From the NCBI RefSeq assembly GCF_023634065.1, contig NZ_JALKCV010000008.1, positions 150,755 through 214,754 on the forward strand: a stretch of DNA of 64,000 nucleotides. Direction: 5' to 3'. The notes beneath the pieces were generated by a model that worked only from the letters and a program-made list of their open reading frames with translations, had not been told where the DNA came from and searched no databases. The DNA comes from Microbulbifer litoralis (lineage in GTDB: Bacteria > Pseudomonadota > Gammaproteobacteria > Pseudomonadales > Cellvibrionaceae). Both the position numbers and the translations under genes were made by a program. This document shows positions 1 to 8,421 of this stretch, one piece after another (position 1 is the first letter of the stretch; the number at the start of each line of letters is the position of its first letter).

Positions 1-1653
1 AAAAGACGCCAGTCCGACGACCGGATTGTCATACGCACCTCCATCTTTCCCAGCGCCGACCTGGGTGAAAAGCGGGACACCAGTTTTCGCCCGTTTGTAG
101 AGCGCATACACAATATGGGGTTGAAAGCGGGGATCTACACGGACGTGGGGCGCAATGCCTGCTCTCAGGTTTGGGATTTGCACAGCCCAAACCTGCCAGA
201 AGGGTCAACGGCGGAGCGTGAGGTCGGCCTCTGGAATCACCTGCCGGGGGACATTGCGCTGTTCTTCGAAGAGTGGGGGTTTGATTATGTGAAGGTCGAT
301 GCTTGTGGTATTGCCGACTATAGCGCGAGCAAGGAGTTTGTTTCCGAGTTCGACTATCAATCCTTTGAGCCTCTTATCGTAAGGGGAGATTTACCCAGCA
401 CCGACGTCGCCGCCGTAGAGGGGCTCTATCGCAATCTGAGTGCCACCCTGGGTCGTTCGAACCCCGATAATGATTACATCTTGTCGATATGCACCTGGGG
501 CACGGCCAACGTCCGGTCGTGGGGCAAGAATCATGGCAACCTGTGGCGCACCAGCGAAGATATACGCAACAGTTGGGATAGTATGTTGCATGTTTTCGAC
601 AGCGCAGTGACCAGGGCCTTGTTCGCGGGACCCGGAAACTGGAACGACCCGGATATGCTGTATATAGGCCACGGCGATTTCGATGAGGATCATCTGACTG
701 AAGCGAAAAGCCATTTTGCGCTTTGGTCTGTGATTGCTGCGCCGTTAATGATCGGTTTTGATTTGAGGAACGCTCCGCAATCCCTGCTGAATATATGGGG
801 TGCAGAGGAGATCATAGCTGTGAACCAGGATCCCGCGGGCAACCAGGGAGTACTGGCTTATGACGGCGAGAATGCTCAGGTTATTGTGAAGAGCTTGCAG
901 AACTCATCGGAAAAAGCCGTTCTGCTATTTAACCGCAGTGCCGAAGCAACGCGGGTGACACTGCATGCTTCCGACTTGAATATGAGGGCGGATACTCCTG
1001 TTTCACTCAGGAACTTGTGGACAAGAAAGGATCAATATCGGTTTGTAGGCGAAAAGATCTTTCAGTTAGCGCCTCATGAGTCCCTGATCTTCAAAGCCAC
1101 TGGCGATAGGCAACTCAAGGATGGAATTTACTTGTCTGAAATTCCTGGCCGTATCAATGTCGCTGTCGACGGTGTGGACACGCTTGGGCTGGACCCAAAG
1201 GCCCATCGAAGATTGAGTTTGAAGCACAACCCTGAGCGAAGTGGAAGTGCTTATCGACAGCACTACCCCGGATTCGGTGGGCCCAGGGTCAATGCCTCTC
1301 CATACGGTGATAGCATCACGCTGGATGGGGAAGAATATAGAAATGGCATTGGGGTTTTGGCAAATTCACGACTGGAGGTTAAGGCGCTTGGTCAATTCGA
1401 CGAACTTAGTGTTTTTGTCGGAATAGATGGCAACACTCCAGGTGGCAAGGCGAAAGTCGAATTTGTCATTTACGGTGATGGTGAGGAAATAACGTCAACC
1501 TCCGCAGAAGGTGTGAAAAGTGAGCCCCGGATGCTCAGGGCCGATGTGCGGAACGTGGATGTTATTGAACTTGTTGCACGGCAGGTGGGAGATGGTTCGT
1601 CCCCCGTTATTGTAGCTTGGGCGGATGCTGTTCTGGATTTAAAAGATAAATAG
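1..1653 (+). CDS. GH27 alpha-galactosidase with C-terminal NPCBM domain (5' truncated)
   Basis: The frame is open from base 1, so the gene starts upstream of the window; the ATG at 115 is internal. The family (GH27) hydrolyses terminal alpha-galactosyl residues from galactosides or galactomannan. Visible catalytic landmarks, numbered from the ATG at 115, are KVDACG (Asp62, nucleophile region), RTSEDIRNSW (Asp149, matching the acid/base Asp of the family) and GNWNDPDML (about 175-182). After a beta-sandwich region, the last roughly 145 residues match an NPCBM/NEW2 carbohydrate-binding domain (GEEYRNGIGVLANS, FVGIDGN). The signal peptide, if any, lies outside the window. No clear rho-independent terminator follows. 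Family assignment is firm; the exact substrate is not. Confidence 0.9.
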   Translation, partial: KRRQSDDRIVIRTSIFPSADLGEKRDTSFRPFVERIHNMGLKAGIYTDVGRNACSQVWDLHSPNLPEGSTAEREVGLWNHLPGDIALFFEEWGFDYVKVDACGIADYSASKEFVSEFDYQSFEPLIVRGDLPSTDVAAVEGLYRNLSATLGRSNPDNDYILSICTWGTANVRSWGKNHGNLWRTSEDIRNSWDSMLHVFDSAVTRALFAGPGNWNDPDMLYIGHGDFDEDHLTEAKSHFALWSVIAAPLMIGFDLRNAPQSLLNIWGAEEIIAVNQDPAGNQGVLAYDGENAQVIVKSLQNSSEKAVLLFNRSAEATRVTLHASDLNMRADTPVSLRNLWTRKDQYRFVGEKIFQLAPHESLIFKATGDRQLKDGIYLSEIPGRINVAVDGVDTLGLDPKAHRRLSLKHNPERSGSAYRQHYPGFGGPRVNASPYGDSITLDGEEYRNGIGVLANSRLEVKALGQFDELSVFVGIDGNTPGGKAKVEFVIYGDGEEITSTSAEGVKSEPRMLRADVRNVDVIELVARQVGDGSSPVIVAWADAVLDLKDK

Positions 1654-1902
1654 TATTTCACGGAATCTGCTATTTTCTTGGCGAAAAATAAGGCTTTCTA
1701 TGGTTGTTATCTGTCGGGGAGATCGAAGCCACGGGTAAGCCACGAACACCAGGGAATCGCAACGTTCGCGGTTGACAAGTTACCTGAGAATCTCCCTTCA
1801 GGCTACGTAAAGTCCACTCGAACATGACACCCAATATTTACTGATCAGGTGGCATGGCCGTGTCTCCTGATTTCAGGGAAGTACGGCATCGCGTGTGGCC
1901 CG

Positions 1903-2232
1903 TTAGTACTGCTGATTGGCGATATGGTTTTCTCCCCATTGTTTCATCGCTTCCAGTATCGGGGCGAGCGTTGTTCCGAAACCGGTCAGTGAGTACTCGA
2001 CCCGGGGAGGCACTTCCGGAAAGACTTCCCGGTTGACGATGCCGTCGACTTCAAGCTGGCGCAGTTGTAGTGTCAGGGAGCGCTGGGTGACGCCGCCTAT
2101 CAGTTTTCGCAGTTCGCCAAACCTTTTGGTTCCCCCCAGCAGGTAGTGAATGATCAGCGGTTTCCATTTGCCGCCCATGACATCGACGGTGGCCTCGACG
2201 GCACAGATATATTCCTTGCGTGGCGAACTCAT
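1903..2232 (-). CDS. HxlR-family winged-helix transcriptional regulator
   Basis: A 109-residue protein matching the HxlR family over its whole length, including the hallmark start with Cys near residue 10 (EYICAVEATVDVMGGKWKP) and the winged-helix segment RFGELRKLIGGVTQRSLTLQ. Family members are small homodimeric repressors, often sensing quinones, aldehydes or hypochlorite through the N-terminal cysteine. It is divergently transcribed from a zinc-independent quinone reductase/alcohol dehydrogenase-like gene 140 bases away, with a palindrome between them, the usual arrangement of a regulator and its target. A possible -10 (TATACT, minus strand) lies near 2247-2252. The ligand cannot be read from the sequence. 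Confidence 0.88.
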   Translation of the reverse strand: MSSPRKEYICAVEATVDVMGGKWKPLIIHYLLGGTKRFGELRKLIGGVTQRSLTLQLRQLEVDGIVNREVFPEVPPRVEYSLTGFGTTLAPILEAMKQWGENHIANQQY

Positions 2233-2285
2233 TGCTTGGCCTGCTCTATAGTATATTTAATATCCTTAGGTATCATTATTGTGCC

Positions 2286-2300
2286 TACTTGTCAAAAGTA
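2286..2300. promoter_or_regulatory. Putative HxlR operator, TACTT-N5-AAGTA
   Basis: A perfect 5-5-5 inverted repeat lies between the two divergent genes. It resembles operators described for YodB/QorR-type HxlR regulators, which also carry TACT/AGTA-type half-sites. It overlaps a possible -35 (TTGTCA, 2289-2294) for the quinone reductase, which would fit repression. The site is read directly; its use is inferred. Confidence 0.5.
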
Positions 2301-2372
2301 TCCCTTTCTTTGATCCTGAGCGGGTAAAGGTTGGCCGAGATGGGCCGATCGCGAAACAGCCTGGAGATTGAT

Positions 2373-3359
2373 ATGAAAGCGGTTTATTACGAGCGTCAGG
2401 GGGCGGCGCGAGATGTGTTGGTCCTGGGGGAAGTTCCGGTGCCCGAGCCCGGGCCGGGGGAGGTTCGGGTCCGGGTTTATGTTTCAGGCCTGAATCCAAC
2501 GGATGTCAAGGCGCGCACAGGGTTCTCTTCATCCATGGCCTTTCCCCGAATTGTTCCCCATCAGGATGGTGCCGGGGTCATCGATGCGGTAGGTGAGCAG
2601 GTATCCGCGGAGAGGATCGGAGAGCGTGTATGGATCTACGAGGCGCAACATGGCAGCGCCGATGGCACGGCAGCGGAGTACGTCGTGGTCCCGTCCCTGC
2701 AAGCGGTGACGCTGCCCGAAAATACCTCCTTTGATATTGGCGCTGCGTTGGGGATTCCAGCTCTGACGGCACACCACTGTTTGTTCGCCGATGGTGAACT
2801 TCGTGGTCGCCGGGTTTTGGTGCACGGCGGCGCCGGTGTCGTGGGGACTGCGGCCATCCTGCTGGCCAAGTGGGCGGGAGCCTGGGTTGCGACAACAGTA
2901 GCCGGAGAAATGCAGGCGGAGGTTGCCAGGGCTAATGGCGCAGACTTGATTATTGACCGGTTTGAGGAAAATGTCGCTGATGTCGTTTTACTCGCAACGG
3001 ATGGCGCCGGGGTCGAACGCATTGTTGATGTGAATGTGAAATCCAACCTGGATACGGACTTGAGGTGTCTGGCCCAGGGTGGTGTCATCAGTACATATGC
3101 GGTTGATGGTGCCGAGGACGCGCTTTCGCTACCGATGCTGAAAGCAATGATGCAGGGGGTTGTCCTGCGCTTTGTCTATATCTATCACGTGCCCGATGAG
3201 GCAAAGAAAGCGGCGATCACGGATATCAATCAATGCCTCGCGGCAGGTGCATACAAGCCGAGAATTGGATTGAACCTGGTGCTCGACCGTATTGCCGAGG
3301 CGCACGAAGCACTGGAATCCGGCAGGGTGTTGGGGAAGGTGCTTATATCAAATGGTTAA
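2373..3359 (+). CDS. Quinone oxidoreductase / zinc-independent MDR-family dehydrogenase
   Basis: A 328-residue medium-chain dehydrogenase/reductase of the NADPH:quinone reductase branch. Visible features are the N-terminal GroES-like domain (PGPGEVRVRVYVSGLNPTD), the family segment HQDGAGVIDAVGEQV and the nucleotide-binding loop VHGGAGVVGTAAILLAKW; structural zinc cysteines are absent. The start at 2373 (MKAVYYERQG) is chosen because GGAG lies six bases upstream and it is the normal family N-terminus; an in-frame ATG at 2331 would add 14 unlikely residues. It is divergent from the HxlR regulator, so it is probably an electrophile- or quinone-inducible detoxification enzyme. The substrate is unknown. 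Confidence 0.85.
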   Translation: MKAVYYERQGAARDVLVLGEVPVPEPGPGEVRVRVYVSGLNPTDVKARTGFSSSMAFPRIVPHQDGAGVIDAVGEQVSAERIGERVWIYEAQHGSADGTAAEYVVVPSLQAVTLPENTSFDIGAALGIPALTAHHCLFADGELRGRRVLVHGGAGVVGTAAILLAKWAGAWVATTVAGEMQAEVARANGADLIIDRFEENVADVVLLATDGAGVERIVDVNVKSNLDTDLRCLAQGGVISTYAVDGAEDALSLPMLKAMMQGVVLRFVYIYHVPDEAKKAAITDINQCLAAGAYKPRIGLNLVLDRIAEAHEALESGRVLGKVLISNG

Positions 3360-3421
3360 GAAGGTGGTAAAAGTCAGGTTGCCCTGGCCGGTGGGAATAT
3401 GCTGACCGTTGAGCACCAGCT

Positions 3422-3646
3422 CTATTGATCTGGCAGTAGCTCGAAGATCTCGCACTTTAAACGGCTACAAATAAGTTCCAGCATATCGATCGTCACATTC
3501 TGCTGGCCGCTTTCAATACGGGCGAGGGTGGACTGGCTGATAGCCAGTTTTTTGGCAAACTCTTGCTGGCCCAGTCCCATGGCGTTCCGCCTGGCCCGGA
3601 GCTGGCGGGCGAGGACTTTGCGGAATTTCAGTTGATTGCTACCCAT
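3422..3646 (-). CDS. Small XRE-family helix-turn-helix regulator
   Basis: A 74-residue single-domain Cro/C1-type protein: helices LARQLRARRNAMGLGQQEFAKKLAISQSTLARIESGQQNVTI form the HTH, followed by a short C-terminal segment (DMLELICSRLKCEIFELLP). The ATG at 3646 is used here; a GTG at 3676 would add ten residues and has an AGGA about 12 bases upstream, so the start is uncertain. Two ACCCA-N4-TGGGT palindromes sit at 3641-3654 and 3671-3684, over both candidate starts, which suggests autoregulation. No toxin-like partner is adjacent on the same strand. The regulon is unknown. Confidence 0.75.
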   Translation of the reverse strand: MGSNQLKFRKVLARQLRARRNAMGLGQQEFAKKLAISQSTLARIESGQQNVTIDMLELICSRLKCEIFELLPDQ

Positions 3647-3684
3647 ACATGGGTTGTAAGGTAGATCGCAACCCACATGTGGGT
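3641..3684. promoter_or_regulatory. Twin palindromic operator (ACCCA-N4-TGGGT x2)
   Basis: ACCCATACATGGGT (3641-3654) and the perfect palindrome ACCCACATGTGGGT (3671-3684) share both half-sites and are 30 bases apart centre to centre, about three helical turns. They cover the candidate start codons of the XRE regulator. Their spacing suits two dimers on one DNA face. Binding by the adjacent XRE protein is inferred. Confidence 0.6.
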
Positions 3685-3773
3685 AATTTCCTGCTGACCA
3701 TGGTTCTATAGGCGATATCCGGAGTGGGAGGAAATCCCTGGCGTTTTGGATTTGATTAACGGAGGGTAGGGGA

Positions 3774-4007
3774 GTGCATCACCAGTTTACCGGCAGTCTG
3801 CAAGCGGAGCTGTCATCGCGAGCCAGATTGGAGGAGGATCTCTATCTCCAGGTGGACAAGCTGGTGGCCCTGGTGTCGGTACAGGCCGCCCTGGATAGCG
3901 GCGATTACCAGCCGGGCCCGGCAGTTCGCAATCATTACTCTCTGGTTGTCGAAGAGCACGCCCTTGCCATTCGCAGGCTTCTGGAACAGCTGTTCGGCAA
4001 CTCTTAA
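3774..4007 (+). CDS. Small hypothetical protein (77 aa)
   Basis: The frame starts at GTG 3774 with a good GGAGG eight bases upstream (3761-3765). The predicted product is soluble and mostly helical, with alternating hydrophobic and charged residues (LEEDLYLQVDKLVALVSVQ, HALAIRRLLEQLF), no signal peptide and no membrane segment. I do not recognise a family. It is divergent from the XRE regulator, separated by the twin palindromes, so it may be a target of that regulator. Support is the ribosome-binding site and position only. Confidence 0.5.
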   Translation: MHHQFTGSLQAELSSRARLEEDLYLQVDKLVALVSVQAALDSGDYQPGPAVRNHYSLVVEEHALAIRRLLEQLFGNS

Positions 4008-4194
4008 TACCGGTTCAAGTTGACTTGGCCTCTCCCGCTCACAGCCGGGAACGGAATCGGCGCCGATCTGTGGGCCAGGTTTGGACCCGGCGTTCTCCAC
4101 GAACCTCTTCCCCTGCATGTAATTGCTAGTCTTTCATGGATTACCGGCGCCGTTTTGTGTCCGGCGGTGGCTTTTTGCGGAGAGCGAAGCATCC

Positions 4195-4401
4195 ATGCTG
4201 CACGAACTGGGATTTGGCGGAATGCTGTTCAGCCCCATGGTGGTGTTTGTCCCCATTGCCCTGGCGCTGACGTTCGTTTCGCACCTGCTACTGCACCAGT
4301 TGGATCTGCGCCGGCTGCTGTGGCGGGAGGCCTGGTTCGATGTCGGGCTTTTCGTCTGTTACCTGGCACTGGTGGTTTATTTCGTCGGGAGCCGGGTCTG
4401 A
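4195..4401 (+). CDS. DUF1656 (AaeX-like) small inner-membrane protein
   Basis: A 68-residue protein with two predicted membrane segments (about residues 12-32 and 49-65), matching the DUF1656/AaeX family; LHELGFGGMLFSP is the typical N-terminus. Start 4195 gives the normal family length, whereas an upstream ATG at 4123 would add 24 atypical residues. It is followed after three bases by an HlyD-type adaptor and then a FUSC pump, the same order as aaeX-aaeA-aaeB, which exports aromatic carboxylic acids in E. coli. Its own biochemical role is not known in the family. Confidence 0.85.
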   Translation: MLHELGFGGMLFSPMVVFVPIALALTFVSHLLLHQLDLRRLLWREAWFDVGLFVCYLALVVYFVGSRV

Positions 4402-4404
4402 CCG

Positions 4405-5265
4405 ATGGGAAAGCTGTTGCGTATAGGGGTCACCCTGGTGGTCGTGGCAGCCGCCATTGCAGCCGGTACCTGGGTCTGGAACCACTACCTGTATTCGCCC
4501 TGGACGCGCGACGGCCGGGTTCGCGCCGATGTCATCATCATCGCGCCGGATGTGTCCGGTTGGGTGACCCGGCTGGCGGTCAAGAATCAGCAGCGGGTGG
4601 GAAAGGGCGACCTGCTGTTTGCGATCGACGACGCCCGCTTCAAGCCGGAAGTCGCCGAGGCCAGGGCTTTGGTGGAGCAGAAGCGGGTGGCCTGGGAACT
4701 CGCCAGGCACCAGGACCGGCGGCGCCGGCGCCTGTCCGCGCGCGATGCCATCAGCGAGGAGGATGTGGACATCTACCGTATCCAGGCGGAGGCCGCGAAG
4801 GCCGACTACGACCTGGCCCGGGCGCAACTGGAAGCGGCCCTGATCGACCTGGAGCGGGTGCAGGTGGTGGCGCCCGAAAGCGGTATCGTCAGCAACCTGA
4901 CGCTGCGCCAGGGCAATTACGCCACCCGCGGTGCGCCGGTGCTGTCCCTGATCGAGACCGGTTCCTTTTATGTCACCGGCTATTTCGAGGAGACCAAGCT
5001 GCAACTGGTGCACGTGGGGCAGACTGCCCGAATCCGGCTGATGGGCAGCGACCGCATGCTGACGGGCAGGGTGGTCAGCATTGCGGGGGGCATTGCCGAC
5101 AGCAATACCAATGGCAACAGCCAGTTGCTGCCGGAGGTCCAGCAGGTCTTCAACTGGGTGCGGCTGGCGCAGCGCATCCCGGTGGATATCGCGCTGGACC
5201 CGCTGCCCGAGGGCGTGAATATCAGTGCCGGCATGACCGTGTCGATCTATCTCGATCGAGAGTAG
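4405..5265 (+). CDS. HlyD/AaeA-type periplasmic adaptor subunit
   Basis: A 286-residue membrane fusion protein: one N-terminal membrane anchor (about 5-24), a biotinyl-lipoyl-like half-motif (IAPDVSGWVTRLAVKNQQRV), a short helical hairpin (about 85-150), the second lipoyl half (VVAPESGIVSNLTLRQGNY) and a beta-barrel region. It would bridge the inner-membrane FUSC pump encoded next to an outer-membrane channel. It is closest in architecture to AaeA/EmrA proteins. It starts three bases after the DUF1656 stop and ends 13 bases before the pump gene, so the three form one transcription unit. The export substrate is not determinable; aromatic acids are the family precedent. Confidence 0.88.
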   Translation: MGKLLRIGVTLVVVAAAIAAGTWVWNHYLYSPWTRDGRVRADVIIIAPDVSGWVTRLAVKNQQRVGKGDLLFAIDDARFKPEVAEARALVEQKRVAWELARHQDRRRRRLSARDAISEEDVDIYRIQAEAAKADYDLARAQLEAALIDLERVQVVAPESGIVSNLTLRQGNYATRGAPVLSLIETGSFYVTGYFEETKLQLVHVGQTARIRLMGSDRMLTGRVVSIAGGIADSNTNGNSQLLPEVQQVFNWVRLAQRIPVDIALDPLPEGVNISAGMTVSIYLDRE

Positions 5266-5278
5266 CGGGGCCCGGATC

Positions 5279-7378
5279 GTGACGCTGCCTTCCGTACTCG
5301 CCCAGTTGTTGATGCCGGACCGGCGCGCGGTCATCTTTGCCTTCAAGGGCGTCCTCGCCATGGCGTTGGCGCTGTATGTCGCCATGTACCTGCAACTGGA
5401 GCGCCCTTACTGGGCGCTGGTCTCCGCGGTTTTCCTGCAGATACGCCCGGAGAGCGGGCTGGTGGTGGAAAAGGCGCTGTGCCAGATTATCGGATCGGTG
5501 GCGGGTGGGGTGGTCGGTATCCTGATCCTGGCCTTCCTGTCGGCCTATCCGGTCCCGGCGCTGGGATGCCTGGCGCTGTGGATCGGCTTCAATTCCGCCG
5601 CGGCGTCCATGGTCCACAGCACCAATTACATCTACGCCTTCGCGATGGCGGGCATGACCGCCGGGCTGGTGGTGATCCTGGTGATGGCGGATGCGAGCAC
5701 GACGGACAGCGAGGCCATTTTTGCCATCGCGCGCGCGCGGATCAGTGAGATCAGCGTCGGGGCCATCTGCGCCATGCTGGTCAGCCGGCTGGTGTGGCCG
5801 GTGACGGTCAAGGACAACCTGCGCTTTCACGCCCGTACCGCCATCAACCGGACCCTGGAATACCTCGCGCTGGAACTGGATCCGGACAGCAGCCGCGCGC
5901 AGCGGCGCGAACAGACGGATCCGATCCTGGAAACCCTGGTGGCCGTCAACGACGATTCCAGCGCGGCGGTCTACGAGGGCCCCGAGGGGCCGGGCAGGGC
6001 GCGGGCGGCGAGCCTGCTGTGCAATCGCATCCTGTCGTTGCTGGCGGTGGCGCAGATTCTCGGCCGCTTCCGTCGCGAACACGCGGACCAGGTTTCGCCG
6101 GCATTCGCCGGGCTGCTGTCAGTGCTGCGCGCGCGGCTCCGCCGGATTGTTGAGACGGACAGTTACGGCGAAGCCTACCGGTTGTCGCAGGCGCTGCGCC
6201 GCGAACTCATGGACAGGTGCGCCGGCTGGGAGGGGGAGTCGGCCATCGTTTCCCGCATGGGGCAGACAGCGGTGGAAATGGTTGGCGACCTGGCGGTGGT
6301 ACTGCGGGCCTACAACGCCCTGCAATACCGGGACCGGACCCTGTTGAATGCCCCCAGCCTGAAAACCCATCGCGATCCGCTGATCGGCGCAGTCAACGGT
6401 TTTCGCACCGCGGTGGTCTTCACCATCGGGGCCTTTGTCTGGATCCAGACAGCCAGCCCGGCGGCGATCATGCTGATGATCCTGCCGGTGGTCTTTTCCG
6501 TCATGTTCGCGCGCTTCTCGCTGGTGGCGCTGTCATCCATATTGCCGCGATTGCTGGTCGGGGTCGTGGTATCCATCCCGGTGGCATTGCTGTTCGGGCT
6601 GGGGCTGTTGTCCCGCGGCAGTGGTGACTTCGAGATACTGGTGCTGGTTCTGGCGGGGCCGTACTTTGCCGGCCTGCTGGTGCTCGCCAACCAGGAGACA
6701 CTGCCCTACGGCCTGGGTTTCTGTATCCCGTTTACGCTGATTACCCAGCCGAGCAACAACATGACCTTCGATGCGGGGGCGGCGGTCAGCACCGCGCTGG
6801 GGCTGCTCGTCGGTATCGGTATCCTGTTCTGGGTTTTCCGGCTGATTTCACCGCCGGACAGCCAGTTGCTGCAGCGGCGCCTGATCCACTCGACCGCGCG
6901 GGACCTCAGGGATCTGGATAATCACGATCAGCCGGAGGACTGGTTCAACGGCCGCATGGGCGAGCGATTGTTGCGACTGGCCAATTACGACCGGGCCGGT
7001 GGCTCCGCTGAGCGGCATATGACCGACCTGGGTTTTACCGGCCTCAACCTGGGGCATGTATCCGTCCGCCTGCGCCGGCTGGTCCAGGACCACCGCTCGC
7101 CGGTCGTCGACCGGCGGCTGCGGGAATGGCAGCGGGTGTTGTCGGACACCTATCTCAAGAGTGCCCGCGGCGAAGTGAACCCGGAATTTCGGCGAGCCAG
7201 CGAACGCCTTCTGCAGGCGATCCGCCGCACCGGCGAGCCGACCCGGCAGGCGGCCATCATCGAGGGCCTGTTTGAACGCCTGGCCATGACACTCGAGCGG
7301 ACTGCGCGCGAGATTGCGGAGATCTCTCCGGGTGGGATTGCCGATTGGGTGGATGGCGCCGACGGGCCGCGTCCCTGA
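5279..7378 (+). CDS. FUSC/AaeB-type inner-membrane efflux transporter
   Basis: A 699-residue fusaric-acid-resistance/AaeB family pump starting at GTG 5279. It shows the duplicated organisation of the family: an N-terminal membrane block (about 18-180), a long cytoplasmic region (about 180-350), a second membrane block (about 360-530, beginning VNGFRTAVVFTIGAFVWIQ) and a C-terminal soluble tail. The family uses proton motive force to export aromatic acids together with an AaeA-type adaptor, which is encoded just upstream. No dedicated regulator of the LysR type is visible next to the cassette, unlike aaeR-aaeXAB in E. coli. Confidence 0.88.
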   Translation: MTLPSVLAQLLMPDRRAVIFAFKGVLAMALALYVAMYLQLERPYWALVSAVFLQIRPESGLVVEKALCQIIGSVAGGVVGILILAFLSAYPVPALGCLALWIGFNSAAASMVHSTNYIYAFAMAGMTAGLVVILVMADASTTDSEAIFAIARARISEISVGAICAMLVSRLVWPVTVKDNLRFHARTAINRTLEYLALELDPDSSRAQRREQTDPILETLVAVNDDSSAAVYEGPEGPGRARAASLLCNRILSLLAVAQILGRFRREHADQVSPAFAGLLSVLRARLRRIVETDSYGEAYRLSQALRRELMDRCAGWEGESAIVSRMGQTAVEMVGDLAVVLRAYNALQYRDRTLLNAPSLKTHRDPLIGAVNGFRTAVVFTIGAFVWIQTASPAAIMLMILPVVFSVMFARFSLVALSSILPRLLVGVVVSIPVALLFGLGLLSRGSGDFEILVLVLAGPYFAGLLVLANQETLPYGLGFCIPFTLITQPSNNMTFDAGAAVSTALGLLVGIGILFWVFRLISPPDSQLLQRRLIHSTARDLRDLDNHDQPEDWFNGRMGERLLRLANYDRAGGSAERHMTDLGFTGLNLGHVSVRLRRLVQDHRSPVVDRRLREWQRVLSDTYLKSARGEVNPEFRRASERLLQAIRRTGEPTRQAAIIEGLFERLAMTLERTAREIAEISPGGIADWVDGADGPRP

Positions 7379-7475
7379 AGTAGCCGCCAAGCCGCGCCAT
7401 CGTGGCGGGGCTGCGATCCGCGGCAATACACCGCTTCGCCCGCGCATTCCGTCCCGCGACGCTTTATCTCTCCTT

Positions 7476-7490
7476 TGATAATGAGTATCA
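7476..7490. promoter_or_regulatory. Fur box
   Basis: TGATAATGAGTATCA differs at one position from the 7-1-7 Fur consensus (TGATAAT-N-ATTATCA) and lies 33 bases upstream of the ATG at 7523. The first half overlaps a possible -10 (GATAAT, 7477-7482), where Fur binding would block transcription. The downstream genes encode an iron-type ABC importer, which agrees with iron repression. Confidence 0.75.
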
Positions 7491-7522
7491 TTTCTGGCCA
7501 ATTCACGGAGGGGGACATTCCT

Positions 7523-8335
7523 ATGCAATCTTTATCGCGAGTGCGGAATCAATTCGGCCTGCTGTTCGGCCTGTTCGCCATGCTGGCGGCGGGCCAGGTT
7601 TCTGCCCACGGCGCTGTCGGTGACCACGTCAACGACCTGAAGGGACACCTGGACCAGTACACCGAAGAGGTACAGTGGCTGATCGGTAAATTCGGCGGCG
7701 TCGTCGACACCTACGAAAAGCGGGGCCAGAAGGCCGCGGACTCCGATGCGCTGGCGGGCTTCTGGGAAGAGGTGGATTTCCATCTCGCCATCGAGACCAA
7801 CCACGTCCCCACCTATGCCAGCATCTGGCAGGGAATCTACGGTATCAAGCAGGCCATCGATAAAGGCGCGCCGGTGAGCGCGGTGCGTGAAGAGCAGGTC
7901 GAGCTGGAGCACACCCTGTGGCAGGCCCTGGGCGCCGTGAAGCTGGCGGCCCAGTACCAGGAGAAAGGCCTGCTGGCCGAGGTGCAGACCACCGAAAACG
8001 AACCGACCACCATGCCGGCGACCCTGGAGGACATCAAGCACCGCCTGGACCGCGTGGTGGCCAAGTACGCCGAGAAGCTGCCGGAGGCCGCAACCACCAT
8101 CGTTCACGATACCTACCTGCAGCGTTTCGAAGGGGTTGAAGGTGCGCTGATCGAACAGGATGCGGCGCTGGTGGAAGACCTGGAAAAAGACTTCAACGTG
8201 ACACTGCCACAGGCGCTGAAGCGCAACGCGTCGGTCGACGATGTGCGCGACGTGGTCAAGGCCATGCAGGTCAAGCTGGACAGGGCCAAGGCGCTGCTGG
8301 TGAAAGCGGAGAAAGACCGCAAGGACGTTTTCTGA
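7523..8335 (+). CDS. Fur-controlled exported helical protein of unknown function
   Basis: A 270-residue protein with a signal peptide (about 1-27, cleavage after QVSA) and a mature part that is almost entirely helical and rich in Glu, Lys and His (AHGAVGDHVNDLKGHLDQYTEEV; FWEEVDFHLAIETNHVPTY). Start 7523 is chosen for its GGAGGGGG eight bases upstream. I do not recognise the family with confidence; the His/Glu-rich helices could bind metal, loosely recalling imelysin/EfeO-like periplasmic proteins, but no diagnostic motif is seen. A Fur box precedes it and a ferric ABC importer follows after 86 bases, so a role in periplasmic iron handling is the best inference. Confidence 0.75.
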   Translation: MQSLSRVRNQFGLLFGLFAMLAAGQVSAHGAVGDHVNDLKGHLDQYTEEVQWLIGKFGGVVDTYEKRGQKAADSDALAGFWEEVDFHLAIETNHVPTYASIWQGIYGIKQAIDKGAPVSAVREEQVELEHTLWQALGAVKLAAQYQEKGLLAEVQTTENEPTTMPATLEDIKHRLDRVVAKYAEKLPEAATTIVHDTYLQRFEGVEGALIEQDAALVEDLEKDFNVTLPQALKRNASVDDVRDVVKAMQVKLDRAKALLVKAEKDRKDVF

Positions 8336-8370
8336 CGCTGTTCGGTTTAGAATCCGTTTTTTTATCGAAT

Positions 8371-8396
8371 CGCCACGCCGTACAGGCGGGGTGGCG
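8371..8396 (+). other. Imperfect hairpin between the Fur-controlled gene and the iron importer
   Basis: CGCCAC (8371-8376) can pair with GTGGCG (8391-8396), with inner GCC/GGC pairing. A T-run (8358-8363) precedes it rather than follows, so it is not a canonical terminator in the plus direction. It may set the relative expression of the two genes or protect an mRNA end. Confidence 0.35.
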
Positions 8397-8421
8397 GGCG
8401 CGGAACTGTAGGGGGTATCAA

